This document shows positions 17,767 through 26,904 of a DNA stretch of 64,000 nt, one piece after another. The DNA is taken from positions 62,001 through 126,000 of the forward strand of contig NZ_JAEKJA010000020.1 in assembly GCF_016411865.1 (NCBI RefSeq), written 5' to 3'. The position numbers and the translations under genes were made by a program. The notes beneath the pieces are model-generated. The model was given only the letters and a program-made list of their open reading frames with translations, did not search any database and was not told the DNA's origin. This stretch comes from Acuticoccus mangrovi. Its GTDB lineage: Bacteria > Pseudomonadota > Alphaproteobacteria > Rhizobiales > Amorphaceae. Positions within the stretch are counted from its first letter, which is position 1. Each line of letters starts with the position of its first letter.

Positions 17767-20700
17767 TGCGGGGGGAGAGCCGCGTCGGCGGCGTCATCGC
17801 CCTCTTCGCCCGCCACCCCAATGCCGCCAACCTCCTGATGGCGCTGATGCTCGCGCTCGGCGTGTTCGCGCTGATGAACCTCACCACGCGCTTCTGGCCG
17901 CCGGCCGAGCTCTCCGAGGTGGAGGTGAATATCAGCTGGCCCGGCGCCAGCGCGGAGGACGTCAGCGCCAACATCATCGCCGCCGTCGAGCCCGCCGTGC
18001 GCTTCCTGTCCGATGTCGACCGCGTGCGCTCGATCGCGCGGGAAGGCTCCGCCCACACCTCGATCCGCTTCGAGGCGGGCACCGACATGCAGCGCGCCCT
18101 CGGCGACGTGGAGCAGGCGGTCGCCGCCATCACCACGCTGCCGGAGGAGAGCGAGACGCCGGTCATCAAGACCGACAGCCTGCGCGATCCCGTCGCCAAG
18201 ATCGGCGTCTCCGGCCCGTTCTCGGAAGCCGCACTCCAGGTCTTCGCCCGACGCATCCGCGACGATCTGATGAGCCGAGGCCTCGACCGCGTCTCGCTCG
18301 GTGGGGTGCGCGACCGCGAGATCCTGGTCGACGCGCGCGAGCACGATCTCCTGCGCCTCGGCCTCACCACGTCCGACATCGCCGCCGCCATCCGCGCCAA
18401 CACCGTGGATCGCCCGTCGGGCGTGCTCGACGGCGCCGTCGATCGCCAGATCCGCGTGCTCGCGGCCGGCGAGACCGCCGACGCCGTCGCCGCCATCACC
18501 TTGAAGTCGCTGCCGTCCGGCGAGCCGCTGCGGGTCGGCGACGTGGCCGACGTCACCGACGGCTTCGCCCGCGGCTCGGTCTCCGGCACGCGCGGCGGCA
18601 ACCACGCCATCGAGATCACCGTGGAGCGCGCCCTGCAGGCGGACGCGCTCGCCGCCGACCGCATCGTGCGCACCTATCTCGACGAGGCGCGCGCGCGGCT
18701 GCCCGAAAGCCTCGACCTCAAGCTCTACGACGTGCGCACCGACCAGCTCTGGGAGCGCATCACCATCCTCATCACCAACGGCTGGCAGGGGCTCGCGATC
18801 GTGCTCCTGGTGCTCTTCCTGTTCCTCGACGCGCGCATCGCCTTCTGGGTCGCGCTCGGCATTCCGGTGGCCTTCGCCGGCACCCTCGCCGTGATGCTCG
18901 CCTCCGGGCAGACGATCAACATGATCTCCCTCTTCGCCCTCATCATGATGCTGGGGGTGATCGTGGACGACGCCATCGTGGTGGGCGAGCACGCCGACAC
19001 GCTGGCCTCCCGCGGCGTCCCGCCGGACGAGGCGGCCACCCGCGGCGCCACGGAGATGCTGGTGCCGGTGCTCGCCTCCTCGCTCACCACCATCGCCGCC
19101 TTCGCGCCGCTGTTCCTGATGCGCGACGTCATCGGCCAGATGATGGCCGCCTTGCCGCTCGTCGGCATCGCCATCATCACGGCCTCGCTGATCGAGTGCT
19201 TCCTCGTGCTGCCCGGCCACCTCGCCCATGCCGGGCGGCCGAAGGGACCGCTCGCGGTGGGCCGCTTCCTGCGCCTCACCCTCCTCGCCGGTCTCGGCGC
19301 GACCTTCGTCGGCGCCCTCCTCAAGGGTGCGGCGCATCTCGCCCGCGGCGAAATGGCGCACATCGGCGACGCCGTCCTCGCCCTGCCACCGCTGCTTCTC
19401 GCGGTGATCGCCGTGATCGTCGGCCTCGCCCTCGCCGGCGTTGTGGAGCACCACATCGCCCACCGCCGCGGCGCTCTCGCGGTCTCGCCGCTCCGCCGCT
19501 TCCGCACCGCCTTCGACCGGCGCTTCGACGCCTTCCGCGACGGCGCCTTCTCCCGCCTCGTCGCCGCCACCTACGCCTTCCGCTACACCACCCTCGCCGC
19601 CGCCGTGGGCAGCGTCATGGTGGTGGTGTGGGGGCTCTATCTCGGTGGCGGCCACCTCGCCTTCGTGTTCTTCCCCTCGCCGGAAGCCGAGTTCATCAGC
19701 GCCCGCATCGAGTTTCACCCCGGGACGCCGCGCGATCGGGCGGTGGAGGGGGTCGCGGCCATCGAGGCCGCGCTCCGCCGCACCGAGAGGGCGCTCTCTC
19801 CCGACACGCCGCTGGTCGTCGACGCCTACGCCCTCGTCGGCCGCGCCGGACGGGAGCGCGGCGACAATCTCGCCACTCTCAACGTCCAGCTCACCGCCTC
19901 CGAGTTGCGCGAGGCCCGCACCCCCGACATCGTGCGCGCCTGGCGGCGCGAGATGCCGCGCCTCGCCGGCGTCCAGCGCGTCTCGATCGCCGAGCGACGC
20001 GGTGGGCCGCCCGGCCGCGACGTCGATCTGAAGCTCACCGGCACGAGCCCCGACGCCCTCAAGCGCGCCGCCGCCGACGTCATGGGCGTGCTGGAGACCA
20101 TCCCCGGCGTCTCCGCCGTCACCGACGACCTGCCCTACGGCAAACCCGAGGTCGCGATCCGCCTCACGCGGCGGGGCGAGAGCCTCGGCTTCACGCTGGA
20201 GAGCGTCGGCCGGCAGATCCGTGGCGCCTTCGAGGGCGAGATCGCGCGCCGCCTCGCGATCGCCGAGGAGGAGGTGCCGGTGCGCGTGCGCCAGCGCAAC
20301 GGCGGCGAGCCGGTGCCGCTCGACGATCTCTTCCTGCGCGCCCCCGGCGGCTCCTTCGTGCCGCTCACCGAGGTGGTGGCGCTCACCGAGCGGCACACCT
20401 TCTCGATCATCATCAGCCGCAACGGCGTGACCACCGTCGCCGTCCTCGCCGACGTCGATCCCGACGTCACCACGCCGGGCGCCGTCACCGAGCGGATCGC
20501 CGCCGACGTGCTGCCTGCGGTCGAAGCCCGCTACGGCGTGCGCGGCGAGTTTGCCGGCCGCGATCGCGAGCGCCGCCGCTCGTTCGAGGATCTGCGCCAG
20601 GGCGCCTACCTCGCGGCGGTGGTGATCTACCTCACCCTCGCCTTCGTCTTCGGCTGCTACTGGCGGCCGGTGGTGATCATGCTCATCATCCCGTTCGGCG

Positions 20701-21140
20701 CCGTAGGGGCGATCCTCGGCCACCTCCTTCTCGGGATGAACCTCACCATCGTGAGTCTCGCAGGCCTGCTCGGTCTCGCTGGCATCCTCGTCAACGATTC
20801 CATCATCCTGGTGCGCCGCTTCGACGAGCGCCTCGCCGACGGCGAGAGCTTCGCCGCGGCCGCGGTGGGCGCCAGCGCGGACCGGCTGCGCGCCGTGCTC
20901 CTCACCTCGCTCACCACCATCGGCGGCCTCGTCCCCCTCCTCTTCGAAACGGCGACGTCGGCGCAATTCCTCCTGCCGATGGCCGTCACCATCGTGTTCG
21001 GCCTGTCGCTCGCGACGATCCTCGTCCTCGTTCTCGTCCCGACGCTCCTCGGCGTCGGCCACGACGTCGGCCGGGCGGCGGCCGGCCTCATCGGGCGACG
21101 AGCGCCACGCGGCGGCGACGCCCCGGTCGAGGGGGCATGA
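17766..21140 (+). CDS. RND-family efflux permease
   Basis: A 1124-residue inner-membrane proton antiporter of the AcrB/HAE superfamily, with the duplicated layout of twelve helices and two large periplasmic loops. Family marks are VNISWPGASAEDV near the first porter domain, the TM4 proton-relay Asp pair in GVIVDDAIVVGEHAD, and the repeat signature GLLGLAGILVNDSIILV in the second half. Substrates cannot be predicted. The central region before the second half has extra hydrophobic segments (about residues 485-560), which occur in the large HAE-like and MMPL-type branches. It is coupled to the adaptor gene upstream. No TetR or other local regulator is seen. Confidence 0.93.
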   Translation: MRGESRVGGVIALFARHPNAANLLMALMLALGVFALMNLTTRFWPPAELSEVEVNISWPGASAEDVSANIIAAVEPAVRFLSDVDRVRSIAREGSAHTSIRFEAGTDMQRALGDVEQAVAAITTLPEESETPVIKTDSLRDPVAKIGVSGPFSEAALQVFARRIRDDLMSRGLDRVSLGGVRDREILVDAREHDLLRLGLTTSDIAAAIRANTVDRPSGVLDGAVDRQIRVLAAGETADAVAAITLKSLPSGEPLRVGDVADVTDGFARGSVSGTRGGNHAIEITVERALQADALAADRIVRTYLDEARARLPESLDLKLYDVRTDQLWERITILITNGWQGLAIVLLVLFLFLDARIAFWVALGIPVAFAGTLAVMLASGQTINMISLFALIMMLGVIVDDAIVVGEHADTLASRGVPPDEAATRGATEMLVPVLASSLTTIAAFAPLFLMRDVIGQMMAALPLVGIAIITASLIECFLVLPGHLAHAGRPKGPLAVGRFLRLTLLAGLGATFVGALLKGAAHLARGEMAHIGDAVLALPPLLLAVIAVIVGLALAGVVEHHIAHRRGALAVSPLRRFRTAFDRRFDAFRDGAFSRLVAATYAFRYTTLAAAVGSVMVVVWGLYLGGGHLAFVFFPSPEAEFISARIEFHPGTPRDRAVEGVAAIEAALRRTERALSPDTPLVVDAYALVGRAGRERGDNLATLNVQLTASELREARTPDIVRAWRREMPRLAGVQRVSIAERRGGPPGRDVDLKLTGTSPDALKRAAADVMGVLETIPGVSAVTDDLPYGKPEVAIRLTRRGESLGFTLESVGRQIRGAFEGEIARRLAIAEEEVPVRVRQRNGGEPVPLDDLFLRAPGGSFVPLTEVVALTERHTFSIIISRNGVTTVAVLADVDPDVTTPGAVTERIAADVLPAVEARYGVRGEFAGRDRERRRSFEDLRQGAYLAAVVIYLTLAFVFGCYWRPVVIMLIIPFGAVGAILGHLLLGMNLTIVSLAGLLGLAGILVNDSIILVRRFDERLADGESFAAAAVGASADRLRAVLLTSLTTIGGLVPLLFETATSAQFLLPMAVTIVFGLSLATILVLVLVPTLLGVGHDVGRAAAGLIGRRAPRGGDAPVEGA

Positions 21141-21215
21141 CGATCTCCCTTGTCATTGGTCCACCGTGTTCTGGTACTGTGTCGGCTGGCCCGAAGCTGG
21201 ATCGTTTACATTCAG

Positions 21216-23027
21216 ATGTCCCGCCCCACCTACAGGACCATGCAGAAGACCACGTCAGCGGGCGGTGCGCACAACTCTTTGAGGGAAGGTTCGTCCGAGC
21301 CGCCGCGGCGGGCCGGCAAGCCCGCGTCGGCGGAGCCCAAGAGTAATCACAGTGCCGATCTCGGCATATATTCTCTGCTGAACCGTTTTCTTGGGAATAA
21401 CTATCGGCTGAAGGTCCTCACCATCGCGTTCTTCGGGACGCAGATCCCGCTGGCGGTGGTGCTCGTCTACTTCGCCGTGACCGTCGCGCCGGACTGGCAG
21501 GCGCGGCTCGCGCTTCTCGGGGTGGTGCTGTTCGCGACGGTGCTCGCGACCGGGCTCACCATGTGGCTCCTCAGCGGCCTGATCCGGCCGGTCCTCAAGA
21601 CCTCGGGCGCGCTGCAGGCCTACCGCTCCGCCCGTACCATCACGCCGCTCCCGGGCGGCTATCGCGACGCCGCCGGCACGCTGATGCAGGACACGCACGA
21701 AACGCTGCTCCAGCTCGAGCGCATCCGCGACCGCATCGAGACCATCGACGACACGACGGGCCTGCCCAATCGGGCCCGCATCGTCGCCACCCTCAACGAA
21801 ATGATCGCCCAGGAAGAGCCGTTCCATCTCGCGGTGATCCGCCTCGCCAACGCCGGACGGATCACCGACGCCGTCGACAAGGACGCCCGCGAGCAGGCGA
21901 TCCGCGCCATCGCCCGCCGCCTCGGGGCGACGTTGCCGGAGAACATCACCCTCGGGCGGATCGACGTCGACACCTTCGTCGCCGTCACCCTCGACACCGT
22001 GGTGCACAACTGCACCTCCACCATCGGCGCGGCGCTGCCCCAGTGCACCCGCACGCTGGCTGCCGGCGGCATCGCCGTGAAGCCCGCCCTCACGGTGGGC
22101 ATCGCCGCCTTCCCCGACGACGGCAGCGACGCGGAGACACTGCTCGAGACCGCGACCGCCGCCGGGGCGACCAGTCTGACCACGCCCGTCGTCGCGCAGA
22201 CGCCCGGTGTCCGCCGCGCCCTCCTCGACCGCCGCCGCCTCGAGGACCGGCTGCAGGACGCGCTGGAGCAGAAGGAATTCTGCCTGTTCTATCAGCCCGT
22301 CGTCGACCTCGCCGCGAACCGGATCCGCGCCGCCGAAGCCCTCCTGCGCTGGCGTACCGACGGGGGGCGCATCCACCTGCCGGAGGCCTTCATTCCAGTG
22401 GCGGAGGCGAGCGGGCTGATGGAGCCGATCGCCTGGTGGGTGCTCAACGAGGCGTGCCGCCAGATGGTGAGCTGGGCGGACGAGGGGCGGGGTCCCGAGC
22501 GCCTCGCCGTCAACCTGTCGATGGAGCAGTTCCTCGACCCCAACCTCACCAACCGCATCGTCGACACGCTGTCGGCCCACGATCTCAGCCCCGTGCAGCT
22601 CCAGGTGGAGGTGACGGAGTTCGCCGCCACCGACGATCACGAATATACGCGCAGGGTGTTCGGCCAGCTTCGGGAGGCCGGCATCGGCGTGACGCTCGAC
22701 AATTTCGGCCGCGCCTTTGCCGGCATCGGCCAGCTTCACGCCCTCCCCTTCGACACGCTGAAGATCGACCGGAGCTTCATCCAGGGGGTGCATCGGCGCC
22801 CGTCGGCGCAGGCGGTCTGCGCCGCGCTGGTCTCGCTCACCGGCGGGCTGGGGCGCGATCTCGTCGCCGAGGGCGTCGAGCTGCTCGACGAGGTGCGCTA
22901 TCTGGAAGGCATCGGCCTGCGCCTTTTCCAAGGCTACTATTTCGGCCGACCGGCGCCGCCGGAAGTCTACACCACGGCGATCGATGCTCAGGCGCCGCCG
23001 GCCGGGGTGATCGACCAGCACCCCTGA
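21216..23027 (+). CDS. Membrane EAL-domain protein with degenerate GGDEF domain
   Basis: About 603 residues. A Ser/Lys/Pro-rich cytoplasmic leader is followed by two transmembrane helices (about residues 70-125), a coiled region, a GGDEF-like domain and a C-terminal EAL domain. The GGDEF signature is lost (GRIDVDTF at the expected place), so no cyclase activity is expected. The EAL domain keeps EALLRW, the Asn in NLSMEQF, EVTEF, the Lys in KIDRSF, AEGVE and QGYYFGRP. The usual DDFG is DNFG. It may be a weak c-di-GMP phosphodiesterase or a receptor. The start is uncertain: ATGs at 21216 and 21240 and a TTG at 21150 are all possible, none with a strong ribosome site. Confidence 0.85.
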   Translation: MSRPTYRTMQKTTSAGGAHNSLREGSSEPPRRAGKPASAEPKSNHSADLGIYSLLNRFLGNNYRLKVLTIAFFGTQIPLAVVLVYFAVTVAPDWQARLALLGVVLFATVLATGLTMWLLSGLIRPVLKTSGALQAYRSARTITPLPGGYRDAAGTLMQDTHETLLQLERIRDRIETIDDTTGLPNRARIVATLNEMIAQEEPFHLAVIRLANAGRITDAVDKDAREQAIRAIARRLGATLPENITLGRIDVDTFVAVTLDTVVHNCTSTIGAALPQCTRTLAAGGIAVKPALTVGIAAFPDDGSDAETLLETATAAGATSLTTPVVAQTPGVRRALLDRRRLEDRLQDALEQKEFCLFYQPVVDLAANRIRAAEALLRWRTDGGRIHLPEAFIPVAEASGLMEPIAWWVLNEACRQMVSWADEGRGPERLAVNLSMEQFLDPNLTNRIVDTLSAHDLSPVQLQVEVTEFAATDDHEYTRRVFGQLREAGIGVTLDNFGRAFAGIGQLHALPFDTLKIDRSFIQGVHRRPSAQAVCAALVSLTGGLGRDLVAEGVELLDEVRYLEGIGLRLFQGYYFGRPAPPEVYTTAIDAQAPPAGVIDQHP

Positions 23028-23054
23028 GCCGTCGCGGCGCCGGGTGTCGCCGGA

Positions 23055-23684
23055 TCAGATGTCGGAGCCGCCGTTTTCCTTGGCGTACCGGTCGCGCTGC
23101 TCCTTCATCTTCTCGAGATGAGGGTGGATCTCGAGGGCGTGGTCCATCACCACCACCGCCTCGTCCTTGCGGTCGAGGGCGGCGAGGATCATCGCCATGC
23201 CGGCGAGGGCGCCCCAGTGGCGCGGTTCCCGCTTCAGCACCTGCTCGATGTCGGCCATCGACCGGCCGTAGTCGCCCACCAGGAAATAGACCGTGGCCCG
23301 TCGGTTCCAACCCTCGGCGTAGTCCGGCTGTAGCCGCACCACCCCGTCGAGAAGGTCGAGCGCCATCGGCAGGTCCTTCGCCTGCATGGCCTTCGCCGCA
23401 CGGACCATCAGAAGGTCGACGGTGTCGCTGCCGGACTGCGTCATCCGCCGCATGATGTGGCGGGCGATCCTGTCGGCCCGGCGCTTGTTCGTGGCCTTGG
23501 CGAGACGCCCGAACATCAGGTCGAGCCGCGCCTTGCGCCGCTCGGCTTCGGTGCCGCTGTTGGCCCTGTCGCCCTTCTGGGCGAGCGCCGTCCCCGCCGA
23601 CGGTGTCGGGATGGACACGACGTCCTCAGCGCTCGCCGGACCGGCGAGCGCCACGATCACGAAGAGAAATGCGAGGTGTTTCAT
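23055..23684 (-). CDS. Exported TPR-repeat protein
   Basis: A 209-residue protein. Its N terminus (MKHLAFLFVIVALAGPASA) is a typical Sec signal with a cleavage site after ASA. The mature part has a basic helical segment (RRKARLDLMFGRLAKATNKR) and about three tetratricopeptide repeats (roughly residues 90-190), recognisable by the pattern YAEGWNRRATVYFLVGDYGRSMADI. TPR proteins in the periplasm serve as scaffolds; the partner is unknown. GGGGG lies before the ATG at 23684. It is convergent with the EAL gene, with 27 bp between. Confidence 0.85.
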   Translation of the reverse strand: MKHLAFLFVIVALAGPASAEDVVSIPTPSAGTALAQKGDRANSGTEAERRKARLDLMFGRLAKATNKRRADRIARHIMRRMTQSGSDTVDLLMVRAAKAMQAKDLPMALDLLDGVVRLQPDYAEGWNRRATVYFLVGDYGRSMADIEQVLKREPRHWGALAGMAMILAALDRKDEAVVVMDHALEIHPHLEKMKEQRDRYAKENGGSDI

Positions 23685-23780
23685 GCCCCCATGATGGGGC
23701 CGCAACGCCGGGCCGTCAAAAGGTCCGGCTGTCGCAAGTGCGTGATCAGCCGCGCTTTGGCGCGCGGCCGCAAGCTCCGC

Positions 23781-23906
23781 TCAACCCTGACGGGCCTTGT
23801 AGCGCGGAGCCTTCTTGTTGATGATGTAAATTCGCCCGCGACGACGCACGAGCTTGTTGTTCCGATCGCGCTTCATCAGCGCCTTGAGCGAGTTCTTGAT
23901 CTTCAT
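23781..23906 (-). CDS. rpmJ: Ribosomal protein L36
   Basis: A 41-residue basic protein starting [18 protein letters not shown] and ending [10 protein letters not shown]. This is the type lacking the zinc-binding cysteines, standard in alphaproteobacteria. It belongs to the large ribosomal subunit. It stands alone as a short gene between the TPR gene and the min operon, which is its usual isolated state in this class. A likely terminator for minE lies immediately upstream, so rpmJ should have its own promoter or be read through from it. Confidence 0.95.
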   Translation of the reverse strand: MKIKNSLKALMKRDRNNKLVRRRGRIYIINKKAPRYKARQG

Positions 23907-23926
23907 GGGAAGCCCCGGGTCGCGCA

Positions 23927-23959
23927 CAAACGAAAGACGGCGCGGGGACCCCGCGCCGT
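23927..23959 (-). terminator. Probable rho-independent terminator of the min operon
   Basis: Near-perfect dyad with arms ACGGCGCGGGG (23937-23947) and its complement at 23949-23959. Read on the minus strand it is followed by a T-rich run (TCTTTCGTTTG, complement of 23927-23937). It lies between the minE stop (23995) and the rpmJ start (23906). The T-run is interrupted, so termination may be partial. Confidence 0.6.
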
Positions 23960-23994
23960 GACCGGCCTTACTTAGAGATTGGGCGGCTACCCTG

Positions 23995-24279
23995 TCAAGC
24001 GTTGGCGGCGATCTTCATCGGCTCGCCCTTCTCGTCGCGCAGCGGCAGCTCGACTTCGACCTCCAACATCGACACCTCGTTGTTGCGGTCCATCGACACG
24101 TTCACCTTGTCGCGCTCGACGGGCATGTGCTTCGCGATCACCGCCAGGATCTCCTCGCGCAGCGTCACGATCAGATCGGACGAGCCGATCTGCGCCCGCT
24201 CGTGCGCGAGGATGATCTGGAGGCGCTCGCGCGCGACGGGGGCGGTGGTCTTTTTCCGGAAGAGGTCGAATACATTCAT
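23995..24279 (-). CDS. minE: Cell division topological specificity factor MinE
   Basis: A 94-residue MinE. The N-terminal membrane-targeting and MinD-binding helix [10 protein letters not shown] is followed by [16 protein letters not shown] and the dimeric beta domain with [13 protein letters not shown] and LEVEVELP. It stimulates the MinD ATPase and drives pole-to-pole oscillation that keeps Z-rings at mid-cell. The start overlaps the minD stop by four bases (ATGA), so the two are translationally coupled. Last gene of minC-minD-minE. Confidence 0.97.
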   Translation of the reverse strand: MNVFDLFRKKTTAPVARERLQIILAHERAQIGSSDLIVTLREEILAVIAKHMPVERDKVNVSMDRNNEVSMLEVEVELPLRDEKGEPMKIAANA

Positions 24280-25091
24280 GCTGCCTTCCTCGCGAAGATC
24301 TTGCCGAACAGACCGCGCCGGTCGGTGGGGATCTCGACCGGCAAGGCCTCGCCCATCAGGCGACGCGCGGCATCGGTGTAGGCTTTCGCGGCGATCGACG
24401 CCGGCGAGCCCAGGGTCACGGGCATGCCGAGGTTGGAGGCCTTCAGCACGTCCTGGCTCTCCGGCACCACCGCGAGCAGCGGGATGGAGAGGATTTCCAG
24501 CACGTCGTCGACCTTCAGCATCTCGCCGCGGTCGGCCCGCACCGGGTCGTAGCGGGTGAGGAGGAGGAATTTCTCCACCCGCTCGTCGTTCTCCGCCTTC
24601 ATCGTCTTGGAATCGAGAAGACCGATGATGCGGTCGGAGTCGCGCACCGAGGACACTTCGGGGTTGGTCGTCACGATGGCGACGTCGGCATGGCGCATCG
24701 CCATCGTCGCGCCCCGCTCGATGCCCGCCGGGCTGTCGCACAGGATGTAGTCGAACTTCTCGCGCATCTCGGTGATGACGGTCTCGACGCCCTCTTCCGT
24801 CAGCGCGTCCTTGTCGCGCGTCTGGGAGGCCGGCAGCAGATGCAGCGTATCGACGCGCTTGTCGCGGATCAGCGCCTGGGACAGCTTGGCGTCGCCGTTG
24901 ATCACATTGATCAGGTCGAACACCACGCGGCGCTCGGCGCCCATCACGAGGTCGAGGTTCCGAAGGCCCACGTCGAAGTCGACGATGGCCACGTTCTTGC
25001 CGGTCTTGGCCAGCGCAGCACCCAGGGCGGCGGTCGACGTCGTCTTGCCGACGCCCCCCTTGCCGGAGGTGACAACGAGGACTTTCGCCAT
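24276..25091 (-). CDS. minD: Septum site-determining ATPase MinD
   Basis: A 271-residue deviant-Walker ATPase: SGKGGVGKTTSTAALG (P-loop with the signature Lys), switch I DFDVGLRNLD, and switch II LCDSPAGIE. The C terminus [12 protein letters not shown] is the amphipathic membrane-targeting helix. ATP-bound dimers bind the inner membrane and recruit MinC. The start at the ATG before AKVLVVTSG is the family start; an ATG six codons upstream is less likely. It lies four bases downstream of minC. Confidence 0.97.
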   Translation of the reverse strand: MAKVLVVTSGKGGVGKTTSTAALGAALAKTGKNVAIVDFDVGLRNLDLVMGAERRVVFDLINVINGDAKLSQALIRDKRVDTLHLLPASQTRDKDALTEEGVETVITEMREKFDYILCDSPAGIERGATMAMRHADVAIVTTNPEVSSVRDSDRIIGLLDSKTMKAENDERVEKFLLLTRYDPVRADRGEMLKVDDVLEILSIPLLAVVPESQDVLKASNLGMPVTLGSPASIAAKAYTDAARRLMGEALPVEIPTDRRGLFGKIFARKAA

Positions 25092-25095
25092 CCTA

Positions 25096-25920
25096 TTAAC
25101 CCTTTCCATTCAAGGCGGCCATCTTGAGGGCGTCGCCGTCGAGCCAGGCATGGACCGCGCGGCCGATGCAGGCCCGCTCGAGGTCTTCTGCTGTCTTGTA
25201 GAGTCCGTTGATCGCGACGAGCTCGGCGTGCAGCGCCTGGGCGAAGATCCGCGCCTTGCGGTTCCCCTTCGACCCGGCGATGGCGCGGCCGCGGAGCGCG
25301 CCGTAGACGTGAATCGACCCCGCCGCGATCACCTCCGAGCCGGACGCCACCGAGCCGATCACCGTCACGTCGCCGTTGAGGTGCACGATCGACTGCCCCG
25401 AGCGCACCGGCTCGTCGATGATCAGCGTCTCGCCTTCCGGCTCGTCGATCGCCTTCTCCACCGCCGCGAGGGCGGCCTCGGTGACGGCGTCCGGGGTCGG
25501 CGCGCCGGCCGGTTCGGAGGCGGCCGCCGGGGCGGACGCCGCCTTGTCCTTCACCTTCACCTCCTCCACCGCGTCGGCGAGGTTGGCGAGGCCGGCGATC
25601 TCCTTGCCGCCCGTGAGGATCGGCGGCAAGCCGCGCGCGTCGGCGCCGAGCTCGCCCGGCGTCCGCCCGTCGAGGCCCATGATGATGATGTGTCGGCGCC
25701 GCAGCTCCGTCACCATGTGCACGAGGTCGGGTCGCGAGGCCGGCATGTGGGAGATGTCCACCACCACCGGACGGCCGGCAAAGAAGCCGGGGCTACGCTT
25801 GGCGAAGGAATCGAAGTCCTCCAACCACTCCGCGATCGGCGGCTGCGGCGACAGGACGAACGCCATGAACGAGCGGCCTGTAAACCGGATGGATCGCTGT
25901 GGTGGAGTTGTTTCTTGCAC
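25096..25920 (-). CDS. minC: Septum site-determining inhibitor MinC
   Basis: A 274-residue FtsZ inhibitor. The N-terminal MinC_N domain (about residues 10-110) is joined by an Ala/Pro/Glu-rich linker (about 125-165) to the C-terminal right-handed beta helix. The latter has RSGQSIVHLNGDVTVIGSV and AGSIHVYGALRGRAIAG, the MinD-binding face. The start is a GTG with a weak ribosome site; an internal ATG at residue 19 is an alternative. First gene of minCDE. A 15-bp dyad with a GANTC site lies about 60 bp upstream (see findings). Confidence 0.93.
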   Translation of the reverse strand: MQETTPPQRSIRFTGRSFMAFVLSPQPPIAEWLEDFDSFAKRSPGFFAGRPVVVDISHMPASRPDLVHMVTELRRRHIIIMGLDGRTPGELGADARGLPPILTGGKEIAGLANLADAVEEVKVKDKAASAPAAASEPAGAPTPDAVTEAALAAVEKAIDEPEGETLIIDEPVRSGQSIVHLNGDVTVIGSVASGSEVIAAGSIHVYGALRGRAIAGSKGNRKARIFAQALHAELVAINGLYKTAEDLERACIGRAVHAWLDGDALKMAALNGKG

Positions 25921-26052
25921 GGGGGTAAATCCGGTTCCGCGTTTCGGTCAGTGAATGCGAACGCGGTAAAGGATCGGTTAACGAGTGATTCGTTGCACCC
26001 CCTGCGGGCAGCGATCCACAGCTCTCGCGTCTAGGAAGAGGACGCGGGCCGT

Positions 26053-26250
26053 TCAGCGCTCCTCGTCGGTGTCCGGCTCGGCGCTGCCGTCCTCCTCCAC
26101 CACCGGAATGGCGTACTGGCCGCCGAGCCAGCGGTGGAGGTCGACGTCGGCGCAGCGCTTGGAGCAGAAAGGCCGCGTCGCATGCTGGGCCGGTTTGCCG
26201 CAGATGGGACACTTGCGGCCCTTGGTGCGGACGGGCTCGGGGTGGCTCAT
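26053..26250 (-). CDS. yacG: DNA gyrase inhibitor YacG
   Basis: A 65-residue zinc-finger protein. The four zinc cysteines are in CPICGKP and FCSKRCADVDLHRWLGG, the defining YacG pattern. The tail is acidic (EPDTDEER). E. coli YacG binds GyrB and blocks DNA binding. The ATG overlaps the maf stop (ATGA), so the two are coupled, an arrangement repeated across alphaproteobacteria. Confidence 0.93.
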   Translation of the reverse strand: MSHPEPVRTKGRKCPICGKPAQHATRPFCSKRCADVDLHRWLGGQYAIPVVEEDGSAEPDTDEER

Positions 26251-26900
26251 GCGCCGAGGAGCTCCGCCTTGGCGGAGCCGTTCGCCGCGTCCGGCCGCTG
26301 ATAGCCGAGGCCGGTGAGGAGCTGATGCGTCTCGTAGAGCGGCAGCCCCACCACCGCCGAGTAGGACCCCACGATCTGCGTCACGAACGCGCCGGCGCGG
26401 CCCTGGATGGCGTAGCCGCCGGCCTTGCCGTTCCACTCCGTCGACGCGAGATAGTCGCGGATCTCGTCGCCGGAGAGGCGCTTGAACTTCACCCGCGTTT
26501 CGACGAGGCGCTCGCGCGTCTTGCCGCGCGGGCCCATCACCACCACCGCCGTCGCCACGCGATGGCCGCGGCCGGAGAGGGCGCGCAGGCACGCTTCCGC
26601 CTCTTCGAAGGATTCGGCCTTGGGCAGGATCCGCCGCCCGAGCATCACCACCGTGTCGGCGGCGAGGATGAAGGTGTTCTGCTTGTCGAGCACGCCCCGC
26701 GCGCGCTCCCATGCCACCTCGGCCTTGCCGCGCGCGAGGCGCTGGGCCGTGGCGTGTGGCCGCTCCTTCTTGAGCGGCGTCTCGTCGACGTCGGACGGCG
26801 ACAGATGGTCGGGCACATAGCCGATCTGCTCGAGCAGCTGCAGCCGCCGGGGGGACCCGGACGCCAGGACGAGAACCGAAGACCCGCGCGATTGCGCCAT
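26247..26900 (-). CDS. maf: Maf-family nucleoside triphosphate pyrophosphatase
   Basis: A 217-residue Maf protein that hydrolyses non-canonical or selected NTPs to the monophosphate, acting as a house-cleaning enzyme. It has LASGSPRRLQLLEQIG at the N terminus, VDETPLKKERP, the catalytic-base region ILAADTVVMLG, and YLASTEWNGKAGGYAIQG. It lies four bases downstream of infA and is coupled to yacG. Whether it prefers dTTP/UTP (YhdE type) or m7GTP (YceF type) cannot be told. Confidence 0.93.
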   Translation of the reverse strand: MAQSRGSSVLVLASGSPRRLQLLEQIGYVPDHLSPSDVDETPLKKERPHATAQRLARGKAEVAWERARGVLDKQNTFILAADTVVMLGRRILPKAESFEEAEACLRALSGRGHRVATAVVVMGPRGKTRERLVETRVKFKRLSGDEIRDYLASTEWNGKAGGYAIQGRAGAFVTQIVGSYSAVVGLPLYETHQLLTGLGYQRPDAANGSAKAELLGA

Positions 26901-26904
26901 CGGC

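Noticed and set aside
17484-21062. A very long minus-strand open frame (about 1190 codons) opposite the RND adaptor and permease genes
   Set aside because: Its product is dominated by Asp, Glu, Gly, Arg and His with no recognisable domain, as expected for the antisense of GC-rich coding sequence. The plus-strand frames have full RND family motifs.
17624-21346. A 1240-codon plus-strand frame overlapping the RND permease in another frame
   Set aside because: Arg/Pro-rich translation without hydrophobic segments. It is the +1 shadow of the permease gene.
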